From Brevundimonas subvibrioides (GTDB lineage: Bacteria; Pseudomonadota; Alphaproteobacteria; Caulobacterales; Caulobacteraceae): a stretch of 64,000 nucleotides of DNA. The DNA lies in contig NZ_CP114542.1 in assembly GCF_027271155.1 (NCBI RefSeq), positions 1,674,001 through 1,738,000 of the forward strand, given 5' to 3'. Both the position numbers and the translations under genes were made by a program. The notes under the pieces are model-generated. The model searched no databases. It was given only the letters and a program-made list of their open reading frames with translations, and was not told the DNA's origin. Below, in pieces: positions 8,904 to 18,440 of this stretch (positions are counted from its first letter, which is position 1; each line of letters begins with the position of its first letter).

Positions 8904-10376
8904 ATGGCTGACCGCACCCTCGATCTCGGCACCCTGCAGAGCCTGCTGGACCGCGCACGCGACCAGACCGTGGCCTGCGTCGGCGACCTGATGCTGGATC
9001 GTTACGTCTATGGCGATGTCAGCCGGATCTCGCCCGAGGCACCGATCCCGGTCCTGCGGTCGCGCCGTACGGTGGCCATGCCGGGCGGGGTGGGCAATGT
9101 CGCTCGCAACGTCGCGGCCCTGGGGGGGCGGGCCCGACTGGGTGGCGTGACCGGTGCCGATGCGGCGGGCGCCGAACTGGCCCAGCTTGTCGCCACCGAA
9201 GCGCGTATCGAGGATTTCACCGTCCGTACCGAGGTCGCCGGCACCATCGTGAAGACCCGCTACGTTTCGGGTGGCCAGCAGCTGATGCGTCTGGATGAGG
9301 AAGAACCCGCGGTCGGCGCATTCGAGCGAGATGACGTCTTTTCAGGTGCTTCCGCTATTTTATTGTCAGACTATGCCAAGGGCGTGATCACGGAACGACT
9401 GATCCGGTCGGCTCTCTGGGCCGCGCAGAACGGTGGGTCCGTCGTGATCGTCGATCCCAAGGGTCGCGATTTCGCCCGCTATGGCGCGGTCGATGTCATC
9501 AAGCCGAACGCGTCCGAACTGGGCGGGGCGACCGGGATGCCGGTCGACACCGATTCGGACATCGAGGCCGCTCTGACGGCCTTGCTCGCGGCGACCACGG
9601 CCAAGGCCATCGTCGTCACACGGGCGGGAAAGGGCATGAGCCTGATGCGCCGCGGCGAAGCGGTCCGGCATTTTCCCGGCCGTGCGCGCGAGGTGTTCGA
9701 CGTCTCCGGCGCGGGGGATACGGGACTGGCGGCGCTCGGGCTGGCGCTCGGCGCGGGCGCATCGTTGGAGCAGGCGGTGCAGCTGGCCATCCTGGCGTCG
9801 GGCGTCGTGGTCGGAAAGAGCGGTACGGCCGTGGTGACGCCCGCCGAACTGATCGAGGCCGAGATGAGCCAGCATGCGGGCGCGGCCCTGGCCAAGGTCA
9901 CGGCGCTGGATGATCTCGCCGCCGAGGTCGACACCTGGCGCCGTCAGGGCTTGAAGGTTGGCTTCACCAACGGCTGTTTCGACATCCTGCATCGCGGACA
10001 CGTCGCCTATCTGGCCCAGGCGCGGTCCTGGTGCGATCGGCTGGTGGTCGCGCTGAATACCGATGCCTCGGTGCGCAGGCTCAAGGGTGAAGGCCGTCCC
10101 GTGAACGACCTGGACAGCCGTGCTGTGGTGATCGGCGGCCTGGCCAGCGTCGACCGGGTGACGTCCTTTGACGATCCCACGCCCCTGGCCCTGATCGAAC
10201 GGCTGCGCCCCGACGTTCTGATCAAGGGCGCGGACTACACCCGCGAGGGGGTGGTCGGCGGCGATCTGGTCGAAAGCTGGGGCGGTGAAGTGCGGCTGGC
10301 GGAGTTCGCAGATGGCTATTCCACCACCGGGACCATTGCAAAGATGACCGGAAGCGCGCTCGGGGAGGCCGGCTGA
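8904..10376 (+). CDS. hldE: Bifunctional heptose-7-phosphate kinase / heptose-1-phosphate adenylyltransferase
   Basis: A 490-residue two-domain protein. Residues 1 to about 330 are a ribokinase-type sugar kinase (MLDRYVYGDVSRISPEAPIP at the start, DVSGAGDTGLAALGLALGAG as the anion-hole and catalytic Asp motif). Residues from about 350 form a nucleotidyltransferase with NGCFDILHRGHVAYLAQAR, the HxGH signature. It makes ADP-D-glycero-manno-heptose from D-glycero-manno-heptose 7-phosphate, together with a phosphatase (GmhB) not seen in this window. The stop codon overlaps the start of hldD (TGATG), so translation is probably coupled. Confidence 0.96.
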   Translation: MADRTLDLGTLQSLLDRARDQTVACVGDLMLDRYVYGDVSRISPEAPIPVLRSRRTVAMPGGVGNVARNVAALGGRARLGGVTGADAAGAELAQLVATEARIEDFTVRTEVAGTIVKTRYVSGGQQLMRLDEEEPAVGAFERDDVFSGASAILLSDYAKGVITERLIRSALWAAQNGGSVVIVDPKGRDFARYGAVDVIKPNASELGGATGMPVDTDSDIEAALTALLAATTAKAIVVTRAGKGMSLMRRGEAVRHFPGRAREVFDVSGAGDTGLAALGLALGAGASLEQAVQLAILASGVVVGKSGTAVVTPAELIEAEMSQHAGAALAKVTALDDLAAEVDTWRRQGLKVGFTNGCFDILHRGHVAYLAQARSWCDRLVVALNTDASVRRLKGEGRPVNDLDSRAVVIGGLASVDRVTSFDDPTPLALIERLRPDVLIKGADYTREGVVGGDLVESWGGEVRLAEFADGYSTTGTIAKMTGSALGEAG

Positions 10377-11374
10377 TGCGGCGCATGATCGTGGTCACCG
10401 GCGGTGCCGGCTTCATCGGCTCCAACATCGTCTCGCGCCTGTGTGCAGAGGACCGCTGGGACGTCGTCGTCTGCGACCGGCTGGAGAGTGCCGATCTGGG
10501 CAAGTGGCGCAACATCGCCAGGTCCGCCATCGCCGATTTCTGGCAGCCGGAGGAAATCTTCCTGCAGCTCGAACGGCATGCAGAGCGGATCAGCGCGGTC
10601 GTCCATATGGGTGCCATCTCCTCGACCACCGAGACCGATGCGGACCTGATCCTGCGCACCAACTTCAGTCTTTCGCGCGATCTGTGGGACTGGTGCGCCG
10701 TCAACGAGACGCGGATGATCTATGCGTCCTCGGCCGCCACCTATGGCGACGGGGAGGCCGGATTCGAGGATGCGGATGATCTTGCATCAATCTCTCGGCT
10801 TCAGCCTCTAAATGCCTACGGTTATTCGAAGAAACTCTTCGATCAATATGCCGTCCGGCAGGCCGGGCGCGACCATGCCCCGCGCCAGTGGGCCGGTCTG
10901 AAGTTCTTCAACGTCTATGGCCCGAACGAAGGCCACAAGGGCGGAATGAAGTCGGTCATCGCCCAGATCTGGCCCAGGGTCGCGGTCGGGGAGACCGTCA
11001 GCCTGTTCCGCTCGCATCACCCCGACTATGCCGACGGCGGTCAGCTGAGAGACTTCGTCTTTGTCGACGATGTGGTCGACATCATCGACTGGCTGCTGGC
11101 GACGCCGGAGATCAGCGGCATCTTCAACGCGGGTTCGGGTCAGGCCAGATCGTTCCTCGACCTGGCCAAGGCGACCTTCGCCGCGGCCGGTCGGCAGCCC
11201 TCGGTCGCCTATATCGACATGCCCGAAGCGATCCGTGACCGGTATCAGTATTTCACCGAGGCGAAGATGGACCGGCTTCGAGCCTTGGGCTTCGGCGGGC
11301 AGTCCACGCCACTTGAAGAAGGCGTGCGCCGCTACGTGCAATCCTACCTGTCCCAACCGGATCCGTACAGGTGA
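10376..11374 (+). CDS. hldD: ADP-L-glycero-D-manno-heptose 6-epimerase
   Basis: A 332-residue extended short-chain dehydrogenase. The NADP-binding motif is IVVTGGAGFIGSNIVSRL at the N-terminus and the catalytic YxxxK lies in YGYSKKLF; the block KFFNVYGPNEGHKGGMKSV is typical of HldD/RfaD. It epimerises ADP-D,D-heptose to the L,D form used for the LPS inner core. ATG 10376 overlaps the hldE stop by one base; a second ATG three codons on is possible. Its own stop overlaps the GTG of the DUF3089 gene (GTGA). Confidence 0.95.
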   Translation: MRRMIVVTGGAGFIGSNIVSRLCAEDRWDVVVCDRLESADLGKWRNIARSAIADFWQPEEIFLQLERHAERISAVVHMGAISSTTETDADLILRTNFSLSRDLWDWCAVNETRMIYASSAATYGDGEAGFEDADDLASISRLQPLNAYGYSKKLFDQYAVRQAGRDHAPRQWAGLKFFNVYGPNEGHKGGMKSVIAQIWPRVAVGETVSLFRSHHPDYADGGQLRDFVFVDDVVDIIDWLLATPEISGIFNAGSGQARSFLDLAKATFAAAGRQPSVAYIDMPEAIRDRYQYFTEAKMDRLRALGFGGQSTPLEEGVRRYVQSYLSQPDPYR

Positions 11375-12477
11375 GGTTGCCGGGGTTGACCGTGCGCCAG
11401 ACCGCAGGATGGCTCGGTATCGGGTTGATTCTGTTGATGATCGCGGCTGTTGCCATCTGGCGCGGAGACATCCTGAAGGCGGGCCTCGACCCCAAGGTCC
11501 CTTTCCAGACCTATACGCCGCCTCAGGCACCGGATTATCGTTCTGCGAACGCCTGGGCGATGCGGGATGTGCGCGTTCCCGGTTCCGGCAATGCCGCCGT
11601 CTTCTTCCTGCATTCCACGACCTTTGATGGGGGCAGGGAGTGGAACGGTCCCATCGGCGATGCCAGGGCCGACGCCTACCTCGAGCGGGTGGTGATCCCG
11701 AACTATGCCGGGCCCTTCGCCCGGGCAGGGTCCATCAGCGTGCCGCGTTACCGGCAGGCGTCGCTCTATACGCGTCTGACCCTGCGCGACGACGCCCGCG
11801 ATGCCCGGGCGTTTGCCTATGGCGACGCTCTTGCGGCCTTTGAGAGCTGGTTGGCGGCGCATCCGACCGGGCCGCTGGTCCTGGCGGGGGTGGAGCAGGG
11901 CGCGGACCTGATCGACCGCCTGCTGCAGGATCGGATCGCCCGGGATCCGGCGCTGAGCCGACGCCTGGTGGCCGTTTATCTGGTCGATGTCATCATCGCC
12001 GTTGACGATCTGCCACCGACCACACCCCCCTGCGCCAGTCCGGTCCAGATCAACTGCGTCATCGGCTGGTCGCAGGTGGACGAAACCAACGACGGGGCCG
12101 CCTGGAGACGCCTTCGGCGTGCCCTGGTATGGGATGCCAACGGTCGACTCATCGATCTGGAGGGGCGCGCGGTCCTGTGCGTGAACCCCGTGAGCGGATC
12201 GAGCGATCCCGCGCATGTTCCGGCGCGCCGGCATCGCGGGGCTGCCAATGCCACAGGGCTGGAGTGGGGCCTGAGGCCGGCTTTCATCGATCGGGCCGTG
12301 GCGACGCAATGCCGGGGCGGTCTGCTTCGGCATACGGAGCTCAGAACCGAGTCCTTCAAGGAAGTCGGCAACTGGGCGGATCGAAGGAAAGCGCGCCAAT
12401 ACAATCTGTTCTACGCGGATACTGAGGCGGACATCGAGCGCAGGCTGGCGGCATGGAACGCCGCCAACCTCCCCTAA
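11371..12477 (+). CDS. DUF3089 alpha/beta-hydrolase-like protein lacking the nucleophile serine
   Basis: A 368-residue protein with one N-terminal membrane anchor (about residues 8-30, LGIGLILLMIAAVAIW) and a DUF3089-type domain: AVFFLHSTTF in place of the usual HPTTY, then REWNGPIGD and PRYRQASLYTRL. At the nucleophile elbow, where the family normally has GHSQG, this protein reads G-V-E-Q-G (residues 173-177), so the catalytic serine is a glutamate. It may be a non-enzymatic homologue or use another mechanism. Its GTG start overlaps the hldD stop by four bases, which places it in the LPS-heptose operon. The function is unknown. Its stop overlaps the recG stop on the other strand. Confidence 0.75.
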   Translation: MRLPGLTVRQTAGWLGIGLILLMIAAVAIWRGDILKAGLDPKVPFQTYTPPQAPDYRSANAWAMRDVRVPGSGNAAVFFLHSTTFDGGREWNGPIGDARADAYLERVVIPNYAGPFARAGSISVPRYRQASLYTRLTLRDDARDARAFAYGDALAAFESWLAAHPTGPLVLAGVEQGADLIDRLLQDRIARDPALSRRLVAVYLVDVIIAVDDLPPTTPPCASPVQINCVIGWSQVDETNDGAAWRRLRRALVWDANGRLIDLEGRAVLCVNPVSGSSDPAHVPARRHRGAANATGLEWGLRPAFIDRAVATQCRGGLLRHTELRTESFKEVGNWADRRKARQYNLFYADTEADIERRLAAWNAANLP

Positions 12478-14564
12478 TCGAGACCGCTGCGGTCCGTCTT
12501 CCAATCGAACAGGGCTTCCAGCACCTGGATCGCCTGACCCCGCGGTGACGTGAGGTCGGGATCGCGCCCCAGCACCAGACGCGCGTCATCGGATGCAGCC
12601 AGCATCAGCGACCGGTGGCGGATCGGATCGGCGAACCGGTAGGCGGGAAATCCGCTCTGCCGCAGCCCCAGCGGATCGCCGCCCCCGCGGAGGCGGAAAT
12701 CCTCTTCGGCGATCTCGAAGCCGTCCTCGGTCCGGCGAAGGGTTTCGAGGCGTTCGCGCGCCGTGTCTCCCAACGCGCCGTCCTGTCCCCCATACAGCAG
12801 GATGCAGGCGCTCGATTTTGCGCCGCGTCCGACCCGTCCCCGCAGCTGGTGAAGCTGGGCCAGGCCGAACCGGTCGGCGTGTTCGATGACCATGATGGTG
12901 GCATTGGGCACATCGACACCCACCTCCACCACCGTCGTGGCCACCAGGACCGGCAGGCGACCATCGGCAAAATCGGCCATCACCGCTTCGCGCTGCGCGC
13001 CCGGCATCTGCCCGTGGGCGAGCCCGACCTCGATGTTCAGAAGGCGATGGAGATCGCGCGCACGGTCCTCGGCTGCGGCCAGGTCGGTCGCTTCCGACTC
13101 CGCGACCAGCGGGCAGATCCAGTAGGCCTGGGCTCCGGACTCGACGGCGGCCTTGAGCCGCGCGGCCACCTCGCCGATGCGGGCGAGCGGCAGGACGGCC
13201 GTGGCGACCGGCGTCCGGCCGGGCGGCTTTTCGGTCAGGCGACTGACCTCCAGCTCTCCATATTGCGTCAGTTCCAGCGTGCGCGGGATCGGGGTGGCGG
13301 ACATGGTCAGGAGATGGACGCCGCCGATGCGCGGATCGCCCTTGGCCTGAAGCCGGGCCCGTTCGTTGACGCCAAACCGGTGCTGTTCGTCGATGACGGC
13401 CAGCGCCAGTCGATGGAAATGGACGGCGTCCTGAAACAGCGCATGGGTGCCGATGGCGACCTTCGCCTCGCCCGAGGCGAGGGTGGCCAGCCGGTCCCGG
13501 CGTTCGACGGTCGTGTCGCGGCCGGTCAGCAGGATCGTCGACAGACCGGCGGCTTCCAGCATCGGTCCCAGCCGCTGGAAATGCTGGCGGGCCAGGATTT
13601 CGGTCGGAGCCATCAGGACGGTCTGAAAGCCTGACCCGGCTGCGTCCGCCATGGCCAGGGCCGCGACGGCGGTCTTGCCGGATCCCACATCGCCCTGCAG
13701 CAGTCGGGCCATCTGTTCGCCCGAGGCCAGGTCACGCCTGATTTCGGCGACCGCCTGCGCCTGGGCGCCGGTCAGGACGAACGGCAGAGAGGCCAGCAGG
13801 GCGGCCGATGCCGCGTTGTCATGGATCACCGGAGCCGGCGTGATCTGGCGCGCACGACGGCGACGCGCGAGCGCCAGCTGGTGGGCGAACAGCTCGTCAT
13901 AGGCCAGCCGTTCGCGGGCCGGGCTGTCCGGGGACAGATCGGCCTCGCCCATCGGTGCGTGCAGCGTGTCCAGCGCGGCCTTCCAGCCCGGCCAGCGGCG
14001 TTTGGCCCGCCAGGTCGGGTCCTGCCATTCGTCGAGATCCGGCGCGACGGCCAGGGCACCCAGCACCAGTTTTCGGACGTTGCGAGACGCCAGCCCCGCC
14101 GTGGCCGCATAGACCGGCTCGACTGCGGGAATGTCCTCACCCTTGTCCAGTGGCACGATCCAGTCGGGATGAACGATCTGGACCTCGCCGTTGAAGCGCT
14201 CGACCTTGCCGGACACCAGCCGTCGCTCGCCCCGGGGCAACTGGCGGTCGATGTGCTGCGGACTGCCCCCGAACCAGATCAGATGGACGAAGCCGGTCTC
14301 GTCACTGGCACGCACCTTCAGCGGAACTCCGGGTCGCCCTGGTGCGATCATGCGATCGATCACCACATCGAAGATACCGACCTCGCCCTCGACGGCGTCG
14401 GCCGCCTGGGTTCTGCGACGGGCGACGACGCCGACGGGGGCCAGGAAAAGGACGTCACGCACCAGCGGTCCAGCCAGCTTCTGAACCATCGGCAGGGTAC
14501 GAGGCCCCACGCCCTTCAGGCTGGAAACCTCTGCGAACAGGGGAAAGAGAATCTGGGGCCGCAT
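12474..14564 (-). CDS. recG: ATP-dependent DNA helicase RecG
   Basis: A 696-residue superfamily 2 helicase that remodels stalled replication forks and Holliday junctions. It has an N-terminal OB-fold wedge domain (KVRASDETGFVHLIWFGG, VSGKVERFNGEVQIVHPDW), Walker A LLQGDVGSGKTAVAALA, the DEQH box VIDEQHRFGVNER, motif [14 protein letters not shown], and motif VI QLHQLRGRVGRG. The open frame extends to 14849, but that extension lies over sdhE; the ATG at 14564 gives the normal length and start (MRPQILFPLFAEVSSLKGVG). It is divergent from sdhE with 76 bp between them. No Shine-Dalgarno is obvious. Confidence 0.96.
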   Translation of the reverse strand: MRPQILFPLFAEVSSLKGVGPRTLPMVQKLAGPLVRDVLFLAPVGVVARRRTQAADAVEGEVGIFDVVIDRMIAPGRPGVPLKVRASDETGFVHLIWFGGSPQHIDRQLPRGERRLVSGKVERFNGEVQIVHPDWIVPLDKGEDIPAVEPVYAATAGLASRNVRKLVLGALAVAPDLDEWQDPTWRAKRRWPGWKAALDTLHAPMGEADLSPDSPARERLAYDELFAHQLALARRRRARQITPAPVIHDNAASAALLASLPFVLTGAQAQAVAEIRRDLASGEQMARLLQGDVGSGKTAVAALAMADAAGSGFQTVLMAPTEILARQHFQRLGPMLEAAGLSTILLTGRDTTVERRDRLATLASGEAKVAIGTHALFQDAVHFHRLALAVIDEQHRFGVNERARLQAKGDPRIGGVHLLTMSATPIPRTLELTQYGELEVSRLTEKPPGRTPVATAVLPLARIGEVAARLKAAVESGAQAYWICPLVAESEATDLAAAEDRARDLHRLLNIEVGLAHGQMPGAQREAVMADFADGRLPVLVATTVVEVGVDVPNATIMVIEHADRFGLAQLHQLRGRVGRGAKSSACILLYGGQDGALGDTARERLETLRRTEDGFEIAEEDFRLRGGGDPLGLRQSGFPAYRFADPIRHRSLMLAASDDARLVLGRDPDLTSPRGQAIQVLEALFDWKTDRSGLD

Positions 14565-14640
14565 CGGCCGCGACAATAGACGCCAAGGCTCCGCTGGCGA
14601 AACGGGCGCGACACCTCTATCTGCTGGACCGAACTGACCA

Positions 14641-14982
14641 ATGGACCGGGCAAGGATTCTTGTGGCCGATAACGATGCGCGTGCCGAAACCGAAATGCGC
14701 CGCCAGCGGCTGGGCCGGGTCACCTTCCGGGCGTGGCGGCGCGGGTTTCGCGAGGCCGATCTGGTGCTGGGGCCGTTCATGGAGCGGGAAGGCCAGGGTC
14801 TGAGCGACGGCGATCTGGACAGTCTCGAGGCCCTGCTGGCCGAGGACAACGATCACGAGCTTTATGCCTGGATCATCGAAACCCGGCCGACGCCGGCCGA
14901 ACACGACACACCGTTGATGGCCAGGCTGCGCACCTTCATGCGCGCCCATGTCGCCACAGCGGTCGCCGAGGGAGCGGGCTGA
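14641..14982 (+). CDS. sdhE: FAD assembly factor SdhE (succinate dehydrogenase assembly factor 2)
   Basis: A small protein (113 residues from ATG 14641, or 95 from ATG 14695) with the SdhE/SDHAF2 core: VTFRAWRRGFREADLVLGPF, containing the RGxxE motif needed for flavinylation of SdhA, and HELYAWI further on. It promotes covalent FAD attachment to succinate dehydrogenase in the cytoplasm. The shorter start fits the usual family length better, but neither has a clear ribosome site. The stop overlaps the start of mfd (TGATG). The recG/sdhE/mfd neighbourhood is common in alphaproteobacteria. Confidence 0.9.
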   Translation: MDRARILVADNDARAETEMRRQRLGRVTFRAWRRGFREADLVLGPFMEREGQGLSDGDLDSLEALLAEDNDHELYAWIIETRPTPAEHDTPLMARLRTFMRAHVATAVAEGAG

Positions 14983-17900
14983 TGGACGGCGCGAGCCTGG
15001 AAAAGCGGGCCGATCACGAGTTGGGCGGCGCGCCCGAGGGTCTGGATGCCCTCATCATCGCCGAGCGGCTGAAGGCGGCGGGCGGTATCGGCGTGTTCGT
15101 GGCCCGGGACCATTCGCGATCGACGGCTTTCGTGCAGGCGTTCCAGTTTTTCGCCCGGGACATAGAGGTCGTCGAGTTCCCGGCCTGGGACTGTCTGCCC
15201 TACGACCGGCTGAGCCCGACCTCCGGGGTGTCCGCCGAGCGGATGGCAGCTCTGACGGCGCTGGCACGACGCGGCGTGGACGAGCGCAAGCCGTTGCTTC
15301 TGGTCACGACCGTGGCCGCCGCCATGCAGAGGACCCCGCCGCGCGCCGTCACGACCTCGGCCGGATTCGATGCCGTTGTCGGGCGCGATCTCGATACGGC
15401 GGCGCTGGAGACCTATTTCACGACCAACGGCTATATGCGGGCCTCGACCGTGAACGAGCGGGGCGAATACGCCGTTCGGGGAGGGGTCATTGACGTCTTC
15501 CCGCCGGGTTTCGACGAGCCGGTGCGACTGGACATGTTCGGCTCCGAACTGGAGTCCATCCGGACCTTCGATCCCGAGACCCAGCGATCCACCGGCCAGC
15601 GGCGCGAAGTCGCCCTGTCGCCCGTGTCCGAGGCCCTGCTGAATGCGGACACCATCAGCCGCTTCCGCACCGGATATCTGAACCTGTTTGGCGCACCCGG
15701 AGACGATCCGCTTTACGCCGCCGTGAGCGAGGGCGCGCGGCGTCAGGGCATGGAGCACTGGCTGCCGCTGCTCTATCCGCATCTGGAGACGCTGTTCGAT
15801 TATCTGCCGGATCGGGCTGCGATCTTTCTGGATCATCAGGCAGAGGCGGCGCGCTCGGAGCGCTGGGCCCTGACCCGCGATGCCTTTGAGGCGCGGCACG
15901 AGGCGTCCAGGGCCAAGGGTGGCGCGGCGAACCGGGCTCTGGCCCCGGAGCTGCTGTATCTGCCGGATGCGGACTGGAACTCGGCCCTGGCCGGCCGGCA
16001 GGTCTGTCGCCTGACGCCGTTCGACGCGGCGGCGGAAGATGCGGGCGGCCGCCTGGGGCGGACCTTCGCAGCCGAGCGAGCCCAGGACAGCGTCAATCTG
16101 TTTGAAGCCGTGGCGGCCCATGCGGCGGCGCTCAAGGCCGACGGCAGACGGGTTTTGTTCGCCTCGTGGAGCGAGGGCTCGTCGGATCGACTGGGCGTGA
16201 TGCTCGCAGATCACGGGCTGGAGCCTGTCGTGGCCGTGCGCGACTGGGCCGATGTGCAGACGGCGTCGAAGGACCTCTATCTGCGCGCTATCCTGCCGGT
16301 CGAGCACGGTTTCACCACGCCCGACATCGCCGTCATTTCCGAAACCGACATCCTGGGCGACCGGCTGGCGCGGCCCAAACGCAAGCGTCGGGCGGCGAAT
16401 TTCCTGGCCGAGGCCTCCGCACTGACAACTGGCGATCTGGTCGTCCACCTCGATCATGGCATCGGTCGCTATGAGGGCCTTAAAACCCTGGAGATCCAGG
16501 AGGCCCCGCACGACTGCCTCGAACTGCTCTATGCCGGTGACAGCAAACTCTACCTACCGGTTGAAAACATTGATCTACTGACCCGCTACGGGTCCGAGTC
16601 CGACGGTGTCCAGCTGGACCGGCTGGGCGGCGCGGCCTGGCAGGGCAGGAAGGCCAGGGCCAAGACGCGGCTGCGCGACATGGCGGAAGGGCTCATCGCC
16701 CTGGCGGCCAAGCGGGCCCTGCGGGTCGGGGAGGCGATCACCCCGCCGCACGGTCTGTTCGACGAATTCTGCGCGCGTTTCCCGTACGAGGAGACGGACG
16801 ATCAGCTGAACGCCATCGGCGACGTGCTGGAGGATCTCGGCAAGGGTGTGCCGATGGACCGGCTGATCTGCGGCGACGTGGGCTTCGGCAAGACAGAGGT
16901 GGCGATCCGTGCCGCTTTCGTGGTGGCCATGACCGGCCAGCAGGTCGCGATCGTCTGTCCGACGACGCTTCTGGCCCGCCAGCATTTCAAGACCTTCAGC
17001 GAACGCTTTGCTGGCTGGCCGATCAAGGTCCGCCACCTGTCGCGCATGGTCACCGCGAAGGACGCGGCCGAGACGCGCAGTGGTCTGAAGGACGGCTCGT
17101 TCGAGATCGTGGTCGGCACCCATGCGGTGCTGTCCGATCAGGTCGGGTTCAAGGACCTGGGCCTGGTCATCGTCGACGAGGAGCAGCACTTCGGGGTCAA
17201 GCACAAGGAGAAGCTCAAATCCCTGCGCGCCGACGTCCACCTGCTGACCCTGACCGCGACGCCGATCCCGCGCACACTGCAGATGGCGCTTTCGGGCATC
17301 CGCGAGATGTCGATCATCGCCACACCGCCAGTCGATCGTCTGGCCGTGCGGACCTATGTCGCGCCGTGGGATCCGGTCATGGTGCGCGAGGCCCTGCTGC
17401 GCGAGAAGTACCGCGGTGGCCAGGCGTTCTATGTCTGTCCGCGCCTGGCGGACCTGCCCGACATCGAGGCGTTCCTTCGGGTCCAGGTGCCGGAGATCAA
17501 GTTCGTCGTCGGTCACGGCCAGATGTCGCCAACCCAGCTGGAAGACGTGATGAGCGCCTTCTACGACGGCAGCTATGATGTACTGGTCTCGACCACGATC
17601 GTCGAAAGCGGCATCGACATCCCGACCGCCAACACCCTGATCGTCCACCGCGCCGACATGTTTGGCCTCGCCCAGCTGCACCAGATCCGGGGACGCATCG
17701 GCCGGTCCAAGGCGCGGGCCTTTGCCTATCTGACGGTCGATCCGAAACGACCGCTGACCCTGTCGGCCGAGCGGCGGCTGCAGGTGTTGCAGTCGCTGGA
17801 CAACCTGGGGGCAGGGTTCCAGCTGGCCAGCCACGACCTGGACCAGCGCGGCGGCGGCAACCTGCTGGGTGATGAACAGTCGGGCCATATCCGCGAAGTC

Positions 17901-18434
17901 GGGGTCGAACTGTATCAGCAGATGCTGGAAGACGCGGTCGCCGAGCTGCGCCAGAACGGCAGCGAGGGCGTGGTGGATCGCGGCTGGTCGCCCGCCATCA
18001 ATGTTGGGGCCGCCGTCCTGATTCCGGAGAATTATGTCTCGGACCTCAACGTCCGTCTGAGCCTGTATCGTCGCCTGTCCGACGCCGAGAACAACGAGAC
18101 ACGCGAGGCTCTGGCGGCCGAACTGATCGACCGGTTCGGACCGTTGCCGGACGAAGCCAGACAGCTGCTTCGCATCGTGGGGATCAAGGCCAGTTGCAAG
18201 ACGGCCTGCATCGAGCGCATCGACATCGGTCCCAAGGGCTGCGTCCTGACGCTGCGGGACAACCGCTTCCCCAATCCTGTCGGGCTGGTCGGACTGATTC
18301 AGAAGAACCACGCGACGTGGAAGATCCGGCCGGATCAGAAGATCGTGGTGAAGGGCGACTGGCCTACGTCAGAGGACCGGCTGAAGGTCGCCGAGCGGAT
18401 CACGACCGACCTGGCGCGGGTCGCACGGGCCTGA
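14982..18434 (+). CDS. mfd: Transcription-repair coupling factor Mfd
   Basis: A 1150-residue ATP-dependent translocase that removes RNA polymerase stalled at lesions and recruits UvrA. The UvrB-like N-terminal region begins [14 protein letters not shown] and includes [14 protein letters not shown]; the RNA polymerase interaction domain follows ([17 protein letters not shown]); the helicase part has Walker [19 protein letters not shown], the DEEQ box [27 protein letters not shown] and [11 protein letters not shown]. The C-terminal TRCF domain follows. The ATG overlaps the sdhE stop. It converges with the next gene, with 6 bp between stops. Confidence 0.97.
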   Translation: MDGASLEKRADHELGGAPEGLDALIIAERLKAAGGIGVFVARDHSRSTAFVQAFQFFARDIEVVEFPAWDCLPYDRLSPTSGVSAERMAALTALARRGVDERKPLLLVTTVAAAMQRTPPRAVTTSAGFDAVVGRDLDTAALETYFTTNGYMRASTVNERGEYAVRGGVIDVFPPGFDEPVRLDMFGSELESIRTFDPETQRSTGQRREVALSPVSEALLNADTISRFRTGYLNLFGAPGDDPLYAAVSEGARRQGMEHWLPLLYPHLETLFDYLPDRAAIFLDHQAEAARSERWALTRDAFEARHEASRAKGGAANRALAPELLYLPDADWNSALAGRQVCRLTPFDAAAEDAGGRLGRTFAAERAQDSVNLFEAVAAHAAALKADGRRVLFASWSEGSSDRLGVMLADHGLEPVVAVRDWADVQTASKDLYLRAILPVEHGFTTPDIAVISETDILGDRLARPKRKRRAANFLAEASALTTGDLVVHLDHGIGRYEGLKTLEIQEAPHDCLELLYAGDSKLYLPVENIDLLTRYGSESDGVQLDRLGGAAWQGRKARAKTRLRDMAEGLIALAAKRALRVGEAITPPHGLFDEFCARFPYEETDDQLNAIGDVLEDLGKGVPMDRLICGDVGFGKTEVAIRAAFVVAMTGQQVAIVCPTTLLARQHFKTFSERFAGWPIKVRHLSRMVTAKDAAETRSGLKDGSFEIVVGTHAVLSDQVGFKDLGLVIVDEEQHFGVKHKEKLKSLRADVHLLTLTATPIPRTLQMALSGIREMSIIATPPVDRLAVRTYVAPWDPVMVREALLREKYRGGQAFYVCPRLADLPDIEAFLRVQVPEIKFVVGHGQMSPTQLEDVMSAFYDGSYDVLVSTTIVESGIDIPTANTLIVHRADMFGLAQLHQIRGRIGRSKARAFAYLTVDPKRPLTLSAERRLQVLQSLDNLGAGFQLASHDLDQRGGGNLLGDEQSGHIREVGVELYQQMLEDAVAELRQNGSEGVVDRGWSPAINVGAAVLIPENYVSDLNVRLSLYRRLSDAENNETREALAAELIDRFGPLPDEARQLLRIVGIKASCKTACIERIDIGPKGCVLTLRDNRFPNPVGLVGLIQKNHATWKIRPDQKIVVKGDWPTSEDRLKVAERITTDLARVARA

Positions 18435-18440
18435 TCGCGG

